Source: Corallococcus macrosporus (GTDB lineage Bacteria > Myxococcota > Myxococcia > Myxococcales > Myxococcaceae). From it: 64,000 nucleotides of DNA. A program made the translations under genes and the position numbers. Positions within the stretch are counted from its first letter, which is position 1. Each line of letters begins with the position of its first letter. Below the pieces are notes generated by a model. That model worked only from the letters and a program-made list of their open reading frames with translations, was not told where the DNA came from and made no database searches. Location of the stretch: contig NZ_JAFIMU010000007.1 in NCBI RefSeq assembly GCF_017302985.1, forward strand, positions 1,798,001-1,862,000, written 5' to 3'. Of the stretch, positions 31,110 through 42,093 are shown one piece after another.

Positions 31110-33593
31110 TCAGCTCTCCGCGGGGCGCTCGGTGCCGTCGCCGCTGGCGGGGGTGGAGGCGGCGCTGTGCTTGTTGCGCCAGCGGTCCACCAGCAGCAGC
31201 AGCGCCGGGAAGCCCACCAGCACGATGACCATGTTCACCGCGAAGCCCAGGTTGGCCAGGTCGCCAATGGAGTTGAGGCCCGGGTGCTTGGCGAACACCA
31301 GCGCCAGGAAGCCGATGGCGCTGGTCAGCAGGCCGCCCGTGATGGCTCGGCCTGTCTCCGCGTACACGGTGGTGAAGTCCGCGCCCGGTTCACCCAGGCG
31401 CTCGATGAGGTGCACGCCCGCGTCCACGGTCGTGCCGATGAGCACCGGGATGACCACGATGTTGAGGTAGTTGAACTGCAGGCCCATGAGCGCCATCAGG
31501 CCCACCAGCGCCGCGATGGAGAGCAGCGTGGGCAGCATGCAGATGACCGCGTTGCGCAGGGAGCCCAGCGTCAGCCACATGGCCACGAAGACGCTGACCA
31601 CCGCGGCCACCAGGATGCGCGGCCCCTCGGAGGCCACCATGTCCAGGATGTCCGCCAGGATGAGCGCCTCGCCCGCCGCGGACACCTGGCTGCCGTCCGG
31701 CATCTGGAGGTTGCGCACCTCCTTGGTGAAGCGCCGCGTGCCCACGCCGTCCGACAGGCTCACGTTCGCGTAGACCAGCACCACGCCGCCCTTCTGGCCG
31801 GCCGCCGGCTCGAACTGGCGGCGCAGGCTCACCGGCAGGTCTTCCCGCGTGAAGGGCTGCGCGGCCGTCATCTTCACCGCGCGCAGCAGGTCGTCACGCT
31901 GGGCCTTGTCCACGCGCTCCGGGTCGATGCGCTGGAGCTTCTTGTGGATGGACTGGAGCAGCGCGTGCTTCTCCTCCTGCTGCTGGGGCACCAGGTCCTC
32001 CAGCGCGCCCACGAAGTCGATGGTGGAGTCCTTGCCGAACTTCGCCTTGCGCGCCTGGAGCTGGTTCACCACCTCGCGCTCCATGGCCTCCGAGTCCGTC
32101 AGCACCACCACCGGCGTCGCCGAGTAGCCCAGGATGTGGTCGATGCGCCGGTCCAGCCGCACGCTCGGCAGCGTCACGTCATCCAGCTTCGTGGAGTCGT
32201 AGTTGAAGCTCACCCGGTACGCCTGGCTGATGAGCCCCACCAGCGCCACGCCGATGACGACCACCACCGCGCGGTAGCGGCGCGGCAGGAAGCGCGCCAG
32301 CAGCGCCATGGGCCCGGACTGCGACTGGTGCTCGCGCGGCACCCAGCCCCAGCGCGACACCAGCCCCAGGAGCGCCGGGAGGATGAGCAGGTAGGACGCC
32401 ACGCTCACCAGCATGCCCACCGCCGCGATGACGCCGAACTCGTGGAACGCCCTGAACTCCGACAGCGACAGGCTCAGGAACGTGAGCGCCGCCACCAGCG
32501 CGGAGATGAGCGCGGAGAAGCCCGTGTGCCGGAACGTCTCACGCACCGCCTCCTCCGACGTCATGCCCTCCGAGCGCAGCGTGCCCCACCGGCCCAGCAG
32601 GTGGATGCCGTGCTCCACGCCCAGGCCGCCCAGCACCGCGCCCAGGAAGGCGGTCAGGAGATTTACCTGCCCGTACGCCACGCCCACGAAGCCGTAGGTC
32701 CACGCGAGGCCCGCGACCACCGGCACCATGGTGAGGCCCACGGACAGCGCGCTGCGGAAGTGGAAGACGAGGTAGGCCAGGAGCAGCACCAGGGCCAGCG
32801 TGGACGCGCGCGCCAGGTCGCCGGTGATGACCGCCTGCTGGTCGATCTTCTTCTTGAACGTGCCGGTGATCTCCGTGTGGAAGCCGGGGCCGTACTTCGA
32901 CAGGTCCTGCTTCGCCAGGTAGTCCTCCACCTGGGTGATGACCGTCTTGGAGTAGCCCAGGTCCGCGGACGAGCCCTTGGCCTTGAGCAGCATCACCACC
33001 ATGCGCTCCTGCGGATCCAGGTAGTACAGGCCGCCCTGCCCCGCGAGCCGCATGTTCGCGCCGCCGGTGTACTTCTTCTGGATGTCGCTGAAGTCCAGCG
33101 ACGGCGGGGGCTCCTCCTCCAGCCGCACGAAGAGCGGGTTGGCCTGCTCCTTCTCCCACGCGAAGCGCGCGTCGATGCGCTCCTCGATGGTCTTCAGGTC
33201 CGGCAGGTCCACGTAGTAGAGGCCGTGCTCGTCGAAGAACTGGCTGGGCCGCTGCGCGTTGACGAAGCGGATCTCCGACAGCGTCGCCAGCTTCGGCGCC
33301 ATGTCATCCACGAACTGCTTGAGCTGCTCCGGCTCCGCGCCGATGCCGGCCACCACCACGTTGCCCTGGCCGCCGAAGCGCGTGCGCAGCTTGTCCAGGT
33401 CCTTCACGGACTGGAAAGTCTTGGGCAGCAGGTTGGCCAGGTCCGCGTTGAGGCGCAGGTCTCGCGCGAAGAAGGTGCCCATGCCCGTCAGCACCAGCGT
33501 CACGAACAGCGCCACCCAGGGACGCTGGTGGCTGCGGGCCGCCAGGGAGCCCATCGCCGCCTCGAACCGTCCGGACCACCGCGTCTCACTCAT
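31110..33593 (-). CDS. RND/MMPL-family exporter (HpnN-like)
   Basis: 827 residues, two repeats of one helix + large periplasmic loop + five helices (12 helices). Conserved helix regions: GQVNLLTAFLGAVLGGLGVE...GIHLLGR (helix 4-5, first half) and FNYLNIVVIPVLIGTTVDAG followed by ITGGLLTSAIGFLALVFAKH (second half), as in MMPL/hopanoid-exporter RND proteins. The first loop (~65-270) and second loop (~450-640) are mixed alpha/beta. Probably transports a lipid or hydrophobic molecule using proton flow. It is a paralogue of the divergent gene at 33970. The adjacent inositol-lipid operon suggests, but does not prove, lipid substrates. Confidence 0.85.
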   Translation of the reverse strand: MSETRWSGRFEAAMGSLAARSHQRPWVALFVTLVLTGMGTFFARDLRLNADLANLLPKTFQSVKDLDKLRTRFGGQGNVVVAGIGAEPEQLKQFVDDMAPKLATLSEIRFVNAQRPSQFFDEHGLYYVDLPDLKTIEERIDARFAWEKEQANPLFVRLEEEPPPSLDFSDIQKKYTGGANMRLAGQGGLYYLDPQERMVVMLLKAKGSSADLGYSKTVITQVEDYLAKQDLSKYGPGFHTEITGTFKKKIDQQAVITGDLARASTLALVLLLAYLVFHFRSALSVGLTMVPVVAGLAWTYGFVGVAYGQVNLLTAFLGAVLGGLGVEHGIHLLGRWGTLRSEGMTSEEAVRETFRHTGFSALISALVAALTFLSLSLSEFRAFHEFGVIAAVGMLVSVASYLLILPALLGLVSRWGWVPREHQSQSGPMALLARFLPRRYRAVVVVIGVALVGLISQAYRVSFNYDSTKLDDVTLPSVRLDRRIDHILGYSATPVVVLTDSEAMEREVVNQLQARKAKFGKDSTIDFVGALEDLVPQQQEEKHALLQSIHKKLQRIDPERVDKAQRDDLLRAVKMTAAQPFTREDLPVSLRRQFEPAAGQKGGVVLVYANVSLSDGVGTRRFTKEVRNLQMPDGSQVSAAGEALILADILDMVASEGPRILVAAVVSVFVAMWLTLGSLRNAVICMLPTLLSIAALVGLMALMGLQFNYLNIVVIPVLIGTTVDAGVHLIERLGEPGADFTTVYAETGRAITGGLLTSAIGFLALVFAKHPGLNSIGDLANLGFAVNMVIVLVGFPALLLLVDRWRNKHSAASTPASGDGTERPAES

Positions 33594-33969
33594 GGATGTG
33601 ATTTCCTGCTGTAGGCCCGCGCCGTGACGGCCGGGGCAACCTTGAGCCCGGACGAACCGGGCCGCTCACGCGTATATGCCCCGAGCCACCGTGCGTCCAG
33701 GCATCGCCCCGGGGCCTCCGCCGGCCGCATGCCCGGCGCGGGGAACAAACAACGCATGAACAAACCGCGCCATGTATGCCGCCCACGCGCGCGTCATGCC
33801 AGGGGATCCGCTCCCCTCTGAGGCTTGAGGCATTTTGCCCCACACTCCGGTGCCGGGCGTTCGGGCGGGCTTCCCTGTCGCGCCGTGGTGCCGGGGGTCC
33901 GTGGCATGGGCAGCTTTTGCTCCAGCACGAGCCGTTTCAGGCAGCAGGCGCCCCCTGGGAGCACGGTCC
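33594..33969. other. divergent intergenic region between two exporter paralogues
   Basis: 376 bases with no supported gene. It must hold the promoters of both exporters. I see AT-richer patches (around 33825-33845) and a short AGGGG/CCCCT inverted repeat near 33800 but no convincing consensus promoter or operator. Confidence 0.5.
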
Positions 33970-36495
33970 ATGGCCACACCCCCGTCTTCACCATCGGAGC
34001 GCACGTGGATGCACCGGGTGGAGCGCACGATGGGTGCGCTGGCCGCGCACAACCATCGCCGCCCCGTCACCGCGCTCGTCTGCGCGCTCCTGCTGTCCGT
34101 CGTGGGCCTGCTGTCCGCCCGCCACCTGTCCCTCAACGCGAACCTCGTGGGCCTGCTGCCGGATTCGTTCGAAAGCGTGCAGGCCATCCACACGCTGGAG
34201 GAGCGCTTCGGCGCCCAGGGGTGGGTGGTGGTGGTGGGCGAGGACGCGGACCCCGCGCAGCTCAAGCGGTTCGCGGACGACCTGGCGCCGAAGCTGGAGG
34301 CGCTGCCGGGCATCCGCTACGTGGAGATCACCCGCCCCAGCAGCTTCTTCCGCGGCCATGCGCTCTACTTCCTGTCGCCAGAAGATTTGAAGGAGGTGGA
34401 GCGCCGCATCGACGCACGCCTCACGTGGGAGCGGCAGCATGCCAACCCGCTCTTCGTCTCGCTGGATGACGCGCCGGCCCCGTCGCTGGACTTCAGCGAC
34501 CTGGAGAAGAAGTACGCCGGCGGCGCGGTGACGCGCCTGTCCAGCCATCCCAGCGACTACTACCTGGATGCCTCCGCGCGCCGCGTGGTGGTGCTGGCCA
34601 AGCCCGAGACGTCGTCCGCGGACCTCGCCTTCTCCACGAAGATCGTCGAGGAGGTGCGGGGCGTGCTCAAGCAACAGGACCTGTCGAAGTACGGCCCCGG
34701 CTTCCACACGGAGATCACCGGCTCCTTCCAGAAGAAGATGGATCAGCAGGCGCAGATCACCCGCGACGTGGCGGTGTCCTCGACGGTGGCCACGGTGCTG
34801 GTGCTGCTCTACCTGTTCCTGCACTTCCGCAGCGCGCTGTCGGTGGGGCTGGTGCTGGCGCCGGTGGGCGCGGGGCTCGCGTGGACCTACGGCCTGGTGG
34901 CCATGGCGTACGGGCAGGTAAATCTCCTGACCGCCTTCCTGGGCGCCATCCTGGGCGGCCTGGGCGTGGAGCACGGCATCCACCTGCTGGGCCGCTACCT
35001 CGCGCTGCGCGGAGAGGGCAGGTCCTCCGAGGACGCCACGCGCGAGGCGTTCACGCACACGGGAGGCGCGGCGCTGGTGTCCGCGCTGGTGGCGGCGCTC
35101 ACCTTCTTCGTGCTGGGCACCTCCCAGCTCCGGGCGTTCCGCGAGTTCGGCGTCATCGCGGGCGTGGGCATGCTGGTGCTCGTGCTCGCGTACGTGGTGG
35201 TGCTGCCGGCGGTGCTGGGGCTGGTGGCGCGCTGGGGCTGGACGCCACGGGCGTCCTCCACGGAGACGACGGAGGCCCCGCTGGGCCGCGTCATCATCCA
35301 CCGGCGCGGGCTGCTCACCGCCGTGTCCGTGCTCGTCGTGGCGGGCCTGCTCACGCAGCTGCCGCGCCTGCGGTTCGACTACGACATCTCGTCGCTGCAG
35401 GACCAGCGCCTGGACTCCTTCGTCCTGGACCGCGCCGTCAACCAGCTCATCGGCTATTCGCAGGTCCCGCTGGTGGTGCTCACGAACTCCCGCGGCGAGG
35501 AAGCGGCGGTCGTCCAGCAGCTCCAGGCGCGCAAGCAGCAGCGGGGCGCGGACTCCACGGTGGACTTCGTCGCGGCGCTCGCGAGCCTCGTGCCGGACCG
35601 GCAGCAGGAGAAGCAGGCCATCCTGGAGGACATCGGGGAGCTGCTGAAGCGCGTGCCCGAGGGCCAGCTCACGCCCCAGCAGCGGGAGCAACTGGAGGAG
35701 CTGCGCGTGCAGGTGCGGGCGAAGCCCTTCACGGAGGCGGACCTGCCGCGCAGCGTGCGCCAGCAGTTCGAGGGACGCGGAGGGCCGGGCACCGGCTTCG
35801 TGCTGGTGTATCCGTCCGCGGATCAATCCAACGGACAGGCCATGCGCCAGCTGGCGAAGGAGGTTCGCGGGGTGAAGCTGCCGGACGGCCGGGCCGCGGT
35901 GGTGGCGGGCGAGGCGATGGTGCAGGCGGACATCTTCGACACGGTGGCGCACGAGGCGCCGTACATCCTGCTGGGCTCCACGCTCACGGTGCTGCTGGCC
36001 ATGTGGATCACCCTGGGCGGCCTGCGCACCGCGCTCCTGTGCCTGATGCCCACGGTGGTGTCGCTGTTCGCGGTGCTGGGGCTGATGCCGCTGCTGCACA
36101 TGGAGTTCAACTACCTCAACATCCTGGTCATCCCGGTGCTCATCGGGACGACGGTGGACGCGGGCGTGCACCTCATCACGCGGCTCGCGTCGCAGAGCAG
36201 CGACTTCGTGCGGGTGTACTCGGAGACGGGCAAGGCCATCTGCGGCGGCCTGCTCACGAGCGCGGTGGGCTTCGGCGCGCTGCTGCTCGCGGACCACCCG
36301 GGGCTCAACTCCATTGGCGCGCTGGCGAACGTGGGGTTCGGCATGAACCTGCTCATCATGCTGGTGACCTTCCCGGCGCTGCTGCTGGTGCTCTCCGAGC
36401 GCAAGCGGCGCCACCGTGCGGTTTCCCCGCGTCCCCGGGATGCGCACCTGTTGGAGGAAGGCCGGGGTCCTCATCGGCCCACGCCCTCCCACTAG
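33970..36495 (+). CDS. RND/MMPL-family exporter (HpnN-like), second paralogue
   Basis: 841 residues from the ATG at 33970; this start aligns with that of the paralogue (both reach MGSLAA/MGALAA ~15-20 residues in), whereas the open frame further upstream is Arg/Gly-rich and untypical. Same architecture and nearly the same helix motifs: GQVNLLTAFLGAILGGLGVE, FNYLNILVIPVLIGTTVDAG, AICGGLLTSAVGFGALLLAD. The loops diverge more than the helices, so substrates may differ. C-terminus is basic (SERKRRHRAVSPRPRD). It arose by inverted duplication with the gene at 31110-33593. Confidence 0.85.
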   Translation: MATPPSSPSERTWMHRVERTMGALAAHNHRRPVTALVCALLLSVVGLLSARHLSLNANLVGLLPDSFESVQAIHTLEERFGAQGWVVVVGEDADPAQLKRFADDLAPKLEALPGIRYVEITRPSSFFRGHALYFLSPEDLKEVERRIDARLTWERQHANPLFVSLDDAPAPSLDFSDLEKKYAGGAVTRLSSHPSDYYLDASARRVVVLAKPETSSADLAFSTKIVEEVRGVLKQQDLSKYGPGFHTEITGSFQKKMDQQAQITRDVAVSSTVATVLVLLYLFLHFRSALSVGLVLAPVGAGLAWTYGLVAMAYGQVNLLTAFLGAILGGLGVEHGIHLLGRYLALRGEGRSSEDATREAFTHTGGAALVSALVAALTFFVLGTSQLRAFREFGVIAGVGMLVLVLAYVVVLPAVLGLVARWGWTPRASSTETTEAPLGRVIIHRRGLLTAVSVLVVAGLLTQLPRLRFDYDISSLQDQRLDSFVLDRAVNQLIGYSQVPLVVLTNSRGEEAAVVQQLQARKQQRGADSTVDFVAALASLVPDRQQEKQAILEDIGELLKRVPEGQLTPQQREQLEELRVQVRAKPFTEADLPRSVRQQFEGRGGPGTGFVLVYPSADQSNGQAMRQLAKEVRGVKLPDGRAAVVAGEAMVQADIFDTVAHEAPYILLGSTLTVLLAMWITLGGLRTALLCLMPTVVSLFAVLGLMPLLHMEFNYLNILVIPVLIGTTVDAGVHLITRLASQSSDFVRVYSETGKAICGGLLTSAVGFGALLLADHPGLNSIGALANVGFGMNLLIMLVTFPALLLVLSERKRRHRAVSPRPRDAHLLEEGRGPHRPTPSH

Positions 36496-36543
36496 GCCGA
36501 GGCGTCGTCCGCCCGGCCGTGCACACCGGCAAGGAGCGGGACG

Positions 36544-37173
36544 ATGTCTCAGCAATGGATCTGGATGAGTCTGGCGGCCGGCACGCTCGCGCTGGGCACC
36601 GCGAACGCGCAGGTGGATCCGAACTCCGCGGGCGCCATCACCACGGGCCAGCCGAACCCGGGGGCCCCTCCGGGCACCGTCGCCCCCACCGCTCCCGCGG
36701 GCAGCCCCATCAGCAGCCCGTACACGGAGCCCCTCGGCAACCCCACCGGCACGGCCAACCCGGGCATCGGCGGCAGCGGCAGCGGCAGCAGCACGGGCGC
36801 GGTGATTCCGCAGCCGTACAGCGCCCAGCCGTTCGTCTCCGGCACCTCGCCTGCCACCCTGCCGCCTGGCACCGGCACCACGGTGGCGGGCTCGACGGGC
36901 TCCACCGCCACCACGGGCGCGCTGATGCCGCCCGCCACGACCGCTCCCGGCACCACGCTGCCGGGGACCTCCACCAGCATCGTGACGCCCGGCACTCCGG
37001 CGGGCACGATGTCCAGCACGGGCGTGGTGCTGCCGCCCGCCACCGGCACCACGCCGCCGGGCATCACGGGCTCCCAGCAGCCCACCACGCTGTCGCCGGA
37101 CAGCAACACGTCCAGCAACTCCGTGACGCCGCCAGGTGGCGGCGACGTGACCAATGGCACCGTGGGCCCTTGA
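36544..37173 (+). CDS. secreted Pro/Thr/Gly-rich low-complexity protein
   Basis: 209 residues; ATG with AAGGAGC upstream. Signal peptide WIWMSLAAGTLALGTANAQ, cleaved after NAQ. The rest is low complexity, dominated by Thr, Pro, Gly, Ser and Ala in short phrases (TTAPGTTLPGTSTS, PPATGTTPPGITG, GSGSGSSTG), with almost no charged residues. Such proteins are typically disordered and may be matrix, spore-coat or cell-surface components. Composition gives no enzyme activity. It lies 48 bases after the exporter stop and could be cotranscribed with it. Confidence 0.7.
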   Translation: MSQQWIWMSLAAGTLALGTANAQVDPNSAGAITTGQPNPGAPPGTVAPTAPAGSPISSPYTEPLGNPTGTANPGIGGSGSGSSTGAVIPQPYSAQPFVSGTSPATLPPGTGTTVAGSTGSTATTGALMPPATTAPGTTLPGTSTSIVTPGTPAGTMSSTGVVLPPATGTTPPGITGSQQPTTLSPDSNTSSNSVTPPGGGDVTNGTVGP

Positions 37174-37350
37174 GCGTGCATTCCGGCGAACAGCACCGGG
37201 CATGCAACCCTCCCATTCCCCCCTCCCGAGCCGTTCCCAGGGCAGGCAGGCGGATGAGCCACCCCTGCACACACCGTCCGGTCTGCTCACCTTCGGTCCT
37301 GCAGGCAGTCGGGACCTTTCAAGCAGTCACACTCAATCGGGGGAATCCAC

Positions 37351-37935
37351 ATGAAGAAGTTCCTGAAGACCCAGCTGACGGTGGCGGCGGTTCTCGCGGG
37401 CGCGCTCGCGCTCGGCACGGGCTGTAAGTCGGATCAGTCCGCGACGCGCGGCACCGAACCGACACCGGCTTCCGACTCCACCACGGGCTCGGGCATGGAC
37501 ACGACCGGCACCGGGACGGACACCTCGGGCTCCGGCACCACCACCACGCCTCCGCCCAGCAGCGGCGGCTCCGGCTACGACACGGGCAGCACGTCGCAGG
37601 ACTCGACGATGCCGCCCTCGGACTCCAGCACGGGCGGCTCCGGCGCGATGGATGACTCCGCGCAGCCTCCCGCCAGCGACGACAGCAGCACCATGGATCC
37701 GGGCACCGGCGGCGCGGGCACCGGCGAGGCCGAGCCGGGCGTGCACGACGGCGAGATGACCGAGCCGGGCACGGGCGGCTCCGGCACGTCCGCGGACGAC
37801 AGCGCCATCCCGGACGACAGCACGCTGCCCAACGACTCCACGCTCGACCCGAACAGCTCCGGCGCCAAGGGCAACATGAACACGCCGACGCCGGACTCCA
37901 CGGGCACGCTGTCGCCCAACAGCACCACCCGCTAG
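37351..37935 (+). CDS. lipoprotein with acidic Ser/Thr/Gly/Asp low-complexity repeat region
   Basis: 194 residues with signal and lipobox LGTGC (MKKFLKTQLTVAAVLAGALA...). The mature part is entirely low complexity with phrases such as TTGTGTDTSGSG, DSSTGGSGAMDDSAQ and DDSTLPNDSTLD, strongly acidic (Asp) unlike the uncharged neighbour at 36544. Asp-rich Ser/Gly repeats may bind calcium. Likely surface-exposed. ATG follows a weak GGGG site. It is followed by a strong terminator. Confidence 0.75.
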   Translation: MKKFLKTQLTVAAVLAGALALGTGCKSDQSATRGTEPTPASDSTTGSGMDTTGTGTDTSGSGTTTTPPPSSGGSGYDTGSTSQDSTMPPSDSSTGGSGAMDDSAQPPASDDSSTMDPGTGGAGTGEAEPGVHDGEMTEPGTGGSGTSADDSAIPDDSTLPNDSTLDPNSSGAKGNMNTPTPDSTGTLSPNSTTR

Positions 37936-37988
37936 ACCTCTTCACCCCTTCCGCCGTGACACCCACGGCGGCACGGTGACTTCCAGCG

Positions 37989-38028
37989 AGCGCCCGCGAC
38001 CTCCACGGTCGCGGGCGCTTCGTTTTTT
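37989..38028 (+). terminator. strong rho-independent terminator
   Basis: 12-base perfect arms AGCGCCCGCGAC (37989-38000) and GTCGCGGGCGCT (38008-38019), loop of 7, then TCG and six T (38023-38028). It ends the lipoprotein transcript. Confidence 0.92.
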
Positions 38029-38052
38029 GGCTTCAGGCCACGACAACAACAA

Positions 38053-38087
38053 GACCCCGCCGACGCCCGGGAGGCGTCAGCGGGGTC
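38053..38087 (-). terminator. hairpin after the small acidic peptide gene
   Basis: GACCCCGC/GCGGGGTC outer arms and GACGCC/GGCGTC inner arms with one C-A mismatch and a five-base loop. Read on the minus strand it is followed by TTGTTGTTGTC, a weak T-rich tail; it lies 24 bases after the peptide stop. Confidence 0.65.
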
Positions 38088-38111
38088 CGTGGAACCACGG
38101 GGCCTGGAGGC

Positions 38112-38327
38112 TCAGGTCACCTTGACGCCCGGCGAATAGGGCTGGCCCACCGGCTCGATGATGCGCGGGCTGCCGTTGTCACCCGGACCGTTGCCGGGAC
38201 CGCCACCCGGGTCGAAGGTGGACGGCACGTGGTGTTCACGCCGCTCCTCCTCCTCGGTGACAGCTTCGCGCGCCGGTGAGGGAGGCAACTCCTCCAGGGG
38301 GATGTGCAGCACGTCCTTCTTGCTCAT
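38112..38327 (-). CDS. small acidic Pro/Gly-rich protein, unknown
   Basis: 71 residues. Start ATG at 38327 with an ideal AGGAGG (38336-38341) eight bases upstream, and its own terminator, so it is probably well expressed. Sequence order: short basic start (MSKKDVLHIPLEELPPS), very acidic middle (AVTEEEERREHH), then a Gly/Pro/Asn turn-rich tail (DPGGGPGNGPGDNGSP) ending GQPYSPGVKVT. No signal or helix, no Cys. It could be a small cytosolic regulator or a peptide precursor; no modifying enzyme is adjacent. I do not recognise it. Confidence 0.6.
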   Translation of the reverse strand: MSKKDVLHIPLEELPPSPAREAVTEEEERREHHVPSTFDPGGGPGNGPGDNGSPRIIEPVGQPYSPGVKVT

Positions 38328-38507
38328 GATGAACGCCTCCTTTCCCCTCTCAGGTTGGGGCGCTCGGGGGCATTCCGCCACCGGGCGCTCCCCTGCCCGC
38401 CCGCCCCCCTGCCCCGGAAGTTGTCGCTCCTGGATGACAGGGAGCAGCCTGGGGCTTATCCAAAGAGGTCCAGGCAGCGTCCACCCCAACCCGAGAGCAT
38501 CCACCCC

Positions 38508-39776
38508 ATGAAGCTGTTGCTGGCAGGCCGACGAGGAGCAAGCGACCCGCTGTTCGCCCCCCCGGAGGCGCCCCTGCTCTGGCTGCGGCGCGTGGAGACG
38601 TGGGTCCAGCAGGTGGCCGAGGGCGTGCTGGAGGGCAGCCGCATCGAGGACGGCCCCCAGGGCGCGCCCGTGCTGCGCCTGCGCCTGCACCCGGCCGCGC
38701 CGGAGGTGTCGCTGCTCGCGGCGACCCAGGAGCGCATCGTCGTGTCCGCGGAGACCAACGCCGTGGGCCCCGGCTACCACCGCTACCTGGTGGACCTGCT
38801 CAAGAACCTGGGCGAACTGCACAGCATCTCCTGGGCACCGCCGGATGAGGACGCGGGCGTGGGCGACGCCACGGGCTACTTCCACACCGGCGACGCGGGC
38901 CCCATCGAGGAGCACTTCCTGGGGTGGCTCCAGCACTCCGTGGGCCAGGTGCTGCGCATGCGCAGCCTGGGCAACTCCGGCTTCGCGCTGTCCATGCGCT
39001 TCGGCCACACCTTCCAGCACCCCGGCGCGCTGCTCACGCCGCTGGGCCCTCGTGACGAGCGCTGGCTGCGCACCGTGCACGAGGAGCCGCGCCAGGGCAC
39101 GGACGTGTTCCCCTGGTGGAACCCCGGCGTGGACGCACTCGAGCGCTTCAACCGCGCCCTGTGCCGTCTGTGGACGGACGTCGTGTGGCGCCCGCCGCTG
39201 CTGGAGGAGGAGCGCCAGCGCCTGCGCGACGTGGCCCGGCTGCTGGAGCAGGCGTGGCGCGCGGACCCCACGCTCCCCTACCCGTGGCGCGAGTGGCAGG
39301 AGGTGCTCGGCTATCTGGGCATGGGCGGGACGGTCGCGGAGGAGGTGCACCGCCGGGCCCTGGAGTCGCCCGGCGTCGGGCCTCCGATTGGCTACCGGCG
39401 GGGCTCCGTGCAGGTGGCGCTCCCCGAGGGCTGGGAGATCCGCATCCCCGGCTCCCTGGCGGAGACGCGCCTGCAGGACGGAAGCTGGGTGGCGCGCGAC
39501 CATCGCCGCACCGTGCGCGTGGTGCCGCTGGAGGACTCCGCGGAGGAGCAACTGGCGCCCACCAGCCCGGAGCGCAAGGCCCTGGAGCTGGAGCACCACG
39601 GCGCCCGCGTCAGCGGCCGCGCGTCCCTGCACGTGGGCCCCGGCGAGTGCCGGCTGACGGCCCTGTGCCGCTCCGGCAACCGCCGCGCCCTCTGCGTCGT
39701 CAGCTTCGATGATCCGGACGAGCAGGACTGGGCCCTGGGCACCTGGCGCTCGCTGGACCACGCCGTCGCCGCCTGA
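38508..39776 (+). CDS. conserved hypothetical protein, cytosolic
   Basis: 422 residues from the ATG at 38508, where a domain-like sequence begins. No signal, no membrane helix. The first ~120 residues are alpha/beta (APLLWLRRVETWVQQVAEGV, IVVSAETNAVGPGYHRYLVDLLKNLG), the middle is rich in Trp and Arg (HFLGWLQHSVGQVLRMR, FPWWNPGVDALERFNR) and the last ~120 residues are a beta-type domain (GSVQVALPEGWEIRIPGSLA, GRASLHVGPGECRLTALC). I do not recognise a family. It is divergent from the acidic peptide gene with 180 bases between. Confidence 0.7.
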   Translation: MKLLLAGRRGASDPLFAPPEAPLLWLRRVETWVQQVAEGVLEGSRIEDGPQGAPVLRLRLHPAAPEVSLLAATQERIVVSAETNAVGPGYHRYLVDLLKNLGELHSISWAPPDEDAGVGDATGYFHTGDAGPIEEHFLGWLQHSVGQVLRMRSLGNSGFALSMRFGHTFQHPGALLTPLGPRDERWLRTVHEEPRQGTDVFPWWNPGVDALERFNRALCRLWTDVVWRPPLLEEERQRLRDVARLLEQAWRADPTLPYPWREWQEVLGYLGMGGTVAEEVHRRALESPGVGPPIGYRRGSVQVALPEGWEIRIPGSLAETRLQDGSWVARDHRRTVRVVPLEDSAEEQLAPTSPERKALELEHHGARVSGRASLHVGPGECRLTALCRSGNRRALCVVSFDDPDEQDWALGTWRSLDHAVAA

Positions 39777-39913
39777 CGCGGGGCAGGTCGTTTCAGCACC
39801 TACCACTTGTCAAATCGCTGCCCGGTGGACAGTCAGCGCACCCGGACGTCTTGCCGCACAGCGCAGTCGCACCCACCTTCCGCGGGCACTTCCCCACGGA
39901 ATCGAGTGAGACG

Positions 39914-42058
<2,145 letters not shown>

Positions 42059-42093
42059 TAACGTGCCCGCGCTTTTGATCAGGAGCGCACGGT

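Noticed and set aside
30963-33614. An 883-residue open frame on the plus strand
   Set aside because: Antisense to the first RND exporter; composition (Arg, His, Gln, Val) is the mirror of a real GC-rich gene, with no domain.
33902-33920. TGGCAT...TTGC resembling a sigma-54 promoter
   Set aside because: The GG and GC elements are 14 bases apart instead of 10, so the spacing is wrong.
33988-37290. An 1100-residue open frame on the minus strand
   Set aside because: Antisense to the second exporter and the low-complexity gene; Arg/His/Gln-rich with no recognisable domain.
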